A stretch of DNA of 64,000 nucleotides from Flavivirga rizhaonensis. Its GTDB lineage: Bacteria; Bacteroidota; Bacteroidia; Flavobacteriales; Flavobacteriaceae. The notes under the pieces were generated by a model that saw only the letters and a program-made list of their open reading frames with translations, was not told where the DNA came from and ran no database searches. Shown here in pieces: positions 60,540 to 64,000 of the stretch. Made by a program: the position numbers and the translations under genes. The stretch is taken from the NCBI RefSeq assembly GCF_004791695.1, contig NZ_SRSO01000009.1, positions 1 to 64,000 on the forward strand. Direction: 5' to 3'. How positions within the stretch are numbered: position 1 is the first letter of the stretch; every line of letters starts with the position of its first letter.

Positions 60540-61556
60540 ATGAAAAAAGATCATAAAAAAGTTATTTATTGGTTACTTACCGGATGCCTGCTTATTTTTA
60601 TTATGGTAGTTGTTGGAGGTATTACAAGATTAACCCATTCAGGATTATCTATATCTAACTATAAACTTATTTCCGGAACGATTCCACCAATGAATGATGT
60701 TGAATGGCAAGAAGCTTTTAACTTGTATAAACAATACCCAGAATATCAAAAATTAAATAATCAATTTACGCTTCAAGATTTTAAAGATATTTATTTTTGG
60801 GAGTGGCTACATCGTGTTATTGGCAGATTTATCGGGCTTGTATTTTTTATTCCATTTTTATACTTTTTAATAAAAAAACAATTATCAAAAGCCACAATCA
60901 AGAAGTCTATCATCCTGCTCTGCCTTGGAGCCTTTCAAGGTTTTTTGGGCTGGTATATGGTTAAAAGTGGCTTGGTAGACAATCCAGATGTGAGTCATTA
61001 TCGTTTAGCAGCACATTTAACAACCGCTTTTATAACGTTTGCTTATACTTTTTGGGTAGCACTAGATTTAATATTTCCACATAAAAAAGACGTCAATATT
61101 GCATTTAGAAACCTCATCCGGTTAAGTTTAGCCATTCTATTGCTTCAAATTATATATGGTGCTTTTGTTGCTGGATTAGATGCTGGTTTTATACATAACC
61201 ATTGGCCTATGATGAGCGAAGGTAAATTTATGCATCAAACCGTCTATATAGAACAAAATCCATTATATAAAAACTTTATTGAAGGAAAAAGTGGTGTTCA
61301 ATTTGTTCATAGAATCTTAGCATACATTGTGGTTTTATTCATTCTATTAATTTGGAAAAAATCAAAAAAACTAAACCTCACGATATATCAGTCTAAAGGA
61401 ATAAATATTTTGCTAATCGTATTATGCATTCAGTTTTTACTAGGTGTGTTTACTATATTATTACAAGTCCCGGTTTGGTTAGGTGTAGCACATCAAATAG
61501 GCGCTTTTTTCTTATTAAGTGCCATGACTTTTACAATGCATCGTTTTTCCAAATAA
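60540..61556 (+). CDS. ctaA: Heme A synthase (CtaA/COX15)
   Basis: CtaA oxidises the methyl group of heme O to give heme A for cytochrome c oxidases. The 338-residue membrane protein has eight predicted helices in two four-helix halves. It has the GGITRLTHSGLSI start and heme-ligand His residues in EWLHRVIGRFIG, HLTTAFIT, FVHRILAY and VAHQIGAFF. It stands alone in the same direction as its neighbours. Confidence 0.94.
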   Translation: MKKDHKKVIYWLLTGCLLIFIMVVVGGITRLTHSGLSISNYKLISGTIPPMNDVEWQEAFNLYKQYPEYQKLNNQFTLQDFKDIYFWEWLHRVIGRFIGLVFFIPFLYFLIKKQLSKATIKKSIILLCLGAFQGFLGWYMVKSGLVDNPDVSHYRLAAHLTTAFITFAYTFWVALDLIFPHKKDVNIAFRNLIRLSLAILLLQIIYGAFVAGLDAGFIHNHWPMMSEGKFMHQTVYIEQNPLYKNFIEGKSGVQFVHRILAYIVVLFILLIWKKSKKLNLTIYQSKGINILLIVLCIQFLLGVFTILLQVPVWLGVAHQIGAFFLLSAMTFTMHRFSK

Positions 61557-61569
61557 CTCAAAAAAAGCA

Positions 61570-61577
61570 TACCTTTG
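61570..61577 (+). promoter_or_regulatory. -7 element of the PRiA4_ORF3 gene
   Basis: TACCTTTG fits TAnnTTTG and ends 5 nt before the ATG at 61582, so the transcript could start at or very near the start codon (leaderless). Confidence 0.5.
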
Positions 61578-61581
61578 CAAC

Positions 61582-62094
61582 ATGATTTACAGATTTAGAG
61601 TTATTTTAGATAATGATACTGACGATGATATTTTTCGCGATTTAGAAATTCGCGAAACTGATTCTCTTGAAGATTTACATAATATCATTACACAATCCTT
61701 TGGATTTGATGGAACAGAAATGGCGTCTTTTTATTTAAGTGATGACCAATGGAATCAAGGCGAAGAAATTTCGTTGTTCGATTTAAGTGAAGATAACTCT
61801 GCTCGTTTAATGAACGAAACAGAAATTAGCAGTGTAGTACATGAAGTACAGCCAAAAATGATTTATATATACGACTTTTTAAGCATGTGGACTTTCTATG
61901 TTGAATTAGCCGAAATTGTTGAAGAATCTAAAGGCGCAGATTACCCTAATTTAATGTTTGTTCAAGGTCAGGTACCAGACGAAGCTCCTGATAAATTATT
62001 TGAAGCAGATACCGATGATGATTTTGGGGAGTTTGAAGATGGTATTGATGTTGATGATTACAATAATTTAGATTTTGATGAGAACTGGAATTAA
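61582..62094 (+). CDS. PRiA4_ORF3-family protein (IS1096 passenger TnpR-like name)
   Basis: The 170-residue protein matches the plasmid pRiA4b ORF3 family: YRFRVILDNDTDDDIFRDLEI, LEDLHNIITQSFGFDG and KMIYIYDFLSMWTFYVEL. The C-terminus is very acidic (DTDDDFGEFEDGIDVDDY). Databases often name this family after an IS1096 passenger gene, but there is no transposase, terminal repeat or other sign of an element here. The function is unknown. Its transcript may be leaderless. Confidence 0.82.
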   Translation: MIYRFRVILDNDTDDDIFRDLEIRETDSLEDLHNIITQSFGFDGTEMASFYLSDDQWNQGEEISLFDLSEDNSARLMNETEISSVVHEVQPKMIYIYDFLSMWTFYVELAEIVEESKGADYPNLMFVQGQVPDEAPDKLFEADTDDDFGEFEDGIDVDDYNNLDFDENWN

Positions 62095-62100
62095 TTAATA

Positions 62101-63195
62101 TCAATCTTCATCATAAGATCTTAAATTCTCTAATTTTACATTTTGATAATTACGCGTTATAAATTCTAACGAGTACTTTAATATTTCCCCCATATTTTTA
62201 CTACGCTTAAAATTAACATCATGCGTATAATTAAAGATTGTAGTTTTCAATAAGTTTATATTATCTTCTTTTGAAATAACGTCATGCTGCATACAATCTA
62301 ACAATTTATTTATCCTTGCAGTAAAACTCTTCAATCGTTTTACTAAAATAGAGCGCTCTTCTGTTTTGTATTGATCTATAGATAATTTCTGTATACTCTC
62401 AGAAACTAGTTCTACCATTTTTAAATTTTCTTTAAAAAACTGAGGTCTGTAAATATTAAACTTACCTTCATAAGACTGTTGATCAAAATCAATAGCCCTA
62501 ATTTTATAAACCACATGGTCAAAATCATGAGTAGGTACAATAACATAATTATAAGATCGCATATCTCCTAACAACCTAATCATGCAACGTTCATTAAACT
62601 TTACAAACTCCTTTGCTATTTGAGCCTTTTCAGATTTACTACACTTAGGTAACATATTTTTTATAAACTCATCACCAGGGATACCAGATATATGTTCTTC
62701 AATAAGTGTGTTTTTATAAACCAAAAAGTTAAGGTTATGAGGAGATAACATATGTTCTAGTTCCAAACCATAAATACGAGACGCATCGGTCGTTTTTATA
62801 TAAAAATAAGTAAAGTTGTCATTTAAAATATTTCTAATCTTTACTCTAAAAGGTTTAGAATTTCCGAATGTACAGAAATCAATAGCATCAACATTTAAAA
62901 AAGGGAGTACGTCCTCATTACCATCAGAATGCAAAATAGTATACACCTTTTTTAATGAGGAGTCTATTTCTTCTCTTTCAAATTCATTATAATAAACTCG
63001 AATCCAAAGTGTATCGTTATCATCCTTATCGTAGACTACAATAGAACCTTGAAAACGCAATAAATCATCATAAAAAATAGGTATTTTAGTATTCCTATCA
63101 TATCTGGTTAAATAATCATGTAATTTAGGAATTACAGGATACGATGGTTTTCTTTTAGATATCTTTAAATCTTGCATAATTGAATAATTATTCAA
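62101..63195 (-). CDS. Conserved hypothetical protein
   Basis: This 364-residue protein has no signal peptide or membrane helix and no motif I can name. It is rich in charged residues with mixed helix and strand. Sequences such as RDVFDF-like HDFDHVVYKIRAIDFDQQSYEG and CMIRLLGDMRSYNYVIVP look like parts of a protein kinase-like fold (a possible IDFDQ metal site), but that is weak. A perfect 16-bp palindrome overlaps its first codons, so the start could instead be the ATG at 63177. It converges on the PRiA4 gene. Confidence 0.65.
   Translation of the reverse strand: MNNYSIMQDLKISKRKPSYPVIPKLHDYLTRYDRNTKIPIFYDDLLRFQGSIVVYDKDDNDTLWIRVYYNEFEREEIDSSLKKVYTILHSDGNEDVLPFLNVDAIDFCTFGNSKPFRVKIRNILNDNFTYFYIKTTDASRIYGLELEHMLSPHNLNFLVYKNTLIEEHISGIPGDEFIKNMLPKCSKSEKAQIAKEFVKFNERCMIRLLGDMRSYNYVIVPTHDFDHVVYKIRAIDFDQQSYEGKFNIYRPQFFKENLKMVELVSESIQKLSIDQYKTEERSILVKRLKSFTARINKLLDCMQHDVISKEDNINLLKTTIFNYTHDVNFKRSKNMGEILKYSLEFITRNYQNVKLENLRSYDED
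63180..63195. promoter_or_regulatory. Perfect 16-bp palindrome at a gene start
   Basis: TTGAATAATTATTCAA is its own reverse complement. It overlaps the first codons of the leftward unknown gene and is 109 nt from the divergent ABC gene. A repressor site is plausible. Confidence 0.4.
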
Positions 63196-63303
63196 ATTTA
63201 AAACTTTTATTTAACAAGCCTGTAACAAAATAACCCGACTATCGTCATACTTTATAATAAATAACCAATGCCATTTTTTAAAAGGCAGTAAAAATTTAAC
63301 AAC

Positions 63304-64000
63304 TTGGAGTCTATACTTACAATTAACAATCTCACTAAAAAATTTGGGTATTTAACAGCAGTAAAAGATTTATCATTCACCATAAACAAAGGCAACGTTT
63401 ATGGTATTTTAGGGCCTAACGGAAGTGGAAAATCCACAACTTTGGGTATCGTTTTAAATGTTGTAAATAAAACACAGGGCGATTTTCATTGGTTTGATGG
63501 AAATATATCAACCCATAATGCTCTTAAAAAAGTGGGAGCCATTATAGAACGTCCAAATTTTTATCCGTACATGACAGCAACTCAAAATTTAAGGCTCGTT
63601 TGTAAAATTAAGGGGGTTGATTATAGCAAAATTGAAGAAAAATTAGAAGTGGTGGGACTTCTAGAACGAAAAGACAGTAAGTTTAGAACGTATTCGTTAG
63701 GAATGAAACAACGTTTAGCTATCGCATCTGCACTTCTAAACGATCCTGAAATTCTTATTCTAGATGAACCAACAAATGGACTAGACCCCCAGGGGATTCA
63801 CCAAATTAGAGAAATCATAAAACAAATTGCTGCAAAAGGCACGACCATACTTTTGGCATCGCATCTATTGGATGAAGTCGAAAAGGTCTGCTCCCATGTT
63901 GTTGTTCTCCGTAAAGGTGTTAAACTATACTCTGGTCGGGTAGATGAAATGATCTCTAGCCATGGTTTTTTCGAATTAAAAACAAATAAACAGAACGAGT
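63304..64000 (+). CDS. ABC transporter ATP-binding protein, cut by the window end
   Basis: The visible 232 codons form an ABC ATPase of the ABC-2 export type. It starts at TTG 63304 (MESILTINNLTKKFG). Walker A is GPNGSGKST (about residues 38-46), the signature is SLGMKQR, Walker B is ILILDEPTNGLDP, and the H-loop is LLASHLLDE. The C-terminal end and any permease gene are beyond the window. Substrate unknown; neighbours do not help. Confidence 0.93.
   Translation, partial: MESILTINNLTKKFGYLTAVKDLSFTINKGNVYGILGPNGSGKSTTLGIVLNVVNKTQGDFHWFDGNISTHNALKKVGAIIERPNFYPYMTATQNLRLVCKIKGVDYSKIEEKLEVVGLLERKDSKFRTYSLGMKQRLAIASALLNDPEILILDEPTNGLDPQGIHQIREIIKQIAAKGTTILLASHLLDEVEKVCSHVVVLRKGVKLYSGRVDEMISSHGFFELKTNKQNE

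Noticed and set aside
61582..62094. Mobile element suggested by the IS1096 passenger name
   Set aside because: There is no transposase, inverted repeat or target duplication nearby; only the family name refers to an insertion sequence.
1..64000. CRISPR array, prophage, toxin-antitoxin or restriction system
   Set aside because: No regularly spaced repeats, phage structural genes, integrase, Cas, methylase or typical toxin-antitoxin pair was found on either strand.

Overview
This window is a contiguous chromosomal piece of a marine-type member of Bacteroidetes, most likely family Flavobacteriaceae. The evidence is: low G+C; Bacteroidetes promoters (TTG, about 19 nt, TAnnTTTG) in place of Shine-Dalgarno-led genes; a SusC/SusD polysaccharide utilization locus; a type IX secretion C-terminal tail; a flavobacterial zeaxanthin gene set; tRNA genes without an encoded CCA; and flavobacterial gene orders such as thrS-infC-rpmI-rplT and tgt-LptF/G-EamA. 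I could not name the genus or species from sequence alone.

Layout. 1-128 is the 5' end of a 16S rRNA gene reading leftward. It is preceded by a long leader and four repeated promoter modules (320-753). 1259-4551 is thrS-infC-rpmI-rplT; infC lacks any ATG, GTG or TTG start. 4665-16923 is mostly housekeeping: YjbQ, dnaB, accA, EamA transporter, LptF/G permease, tgt, an FKBP lipoprotein, an S4 protein, a phosphoribosyltransferase and aroK. 17073-37174 is a roughly 20 kb polysaccharide utilization locus lying exactly between tRNA-Lys and tRNA-Leu. It holds an S1 sulfatase, a predicted beta-propeller enzyme, two GH2 enzymes, a large GH-A-like enzyme with a T9SS tail, two surface lipoproteins, SusD, SusC and an unusual membrane-anchored winged-helix regulator.

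37387-39574 is an ECF41-type sigma factor, an azoreductase and a cupin. The sigma gene and azoR carry the same two-part promoter, so this looks like a self-contained stress regulon. 39753-44175 is a light/B12-type MerR regulator followed by crtI-crtB-crtZ-crtY, enough to turn geranylgeranyl diphosphate into zeaxanthin. 44153-48648 holds TlpA, a duplicated-module lipoprotein, a Crp/Fnr regulator, DUF5606, def, ruvX and a small secreted protein. 48959 is dapD. 49853-57612 is an eight-gene surface-glycan cluster with UDP-galactopyranose mutase, a likely galactofuranosyltransferase, other glycosyltransferases, a sugar kinase and an FkbM methyltransferase. 57885-64000 has tsaC, a CCA-adding enzyme, a GNAT protein, ctaA, a PRiA4_ORF3 protein, an unknown protein and the start of an ABC ATPase cut by the window edge.

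The most interesting points are the PUL with its ToxR-like regulator and shared upstream motifs, the ECF41 promoter pair, candidate CarH operators at carH and crtI, a 162-bp inverted-repeat element after azoR, the repeated rRNA promoters, and a Tgt without its usual zinc cysteines. No CRISPR array, insertion sequence, prophage or classical defence system is visible.
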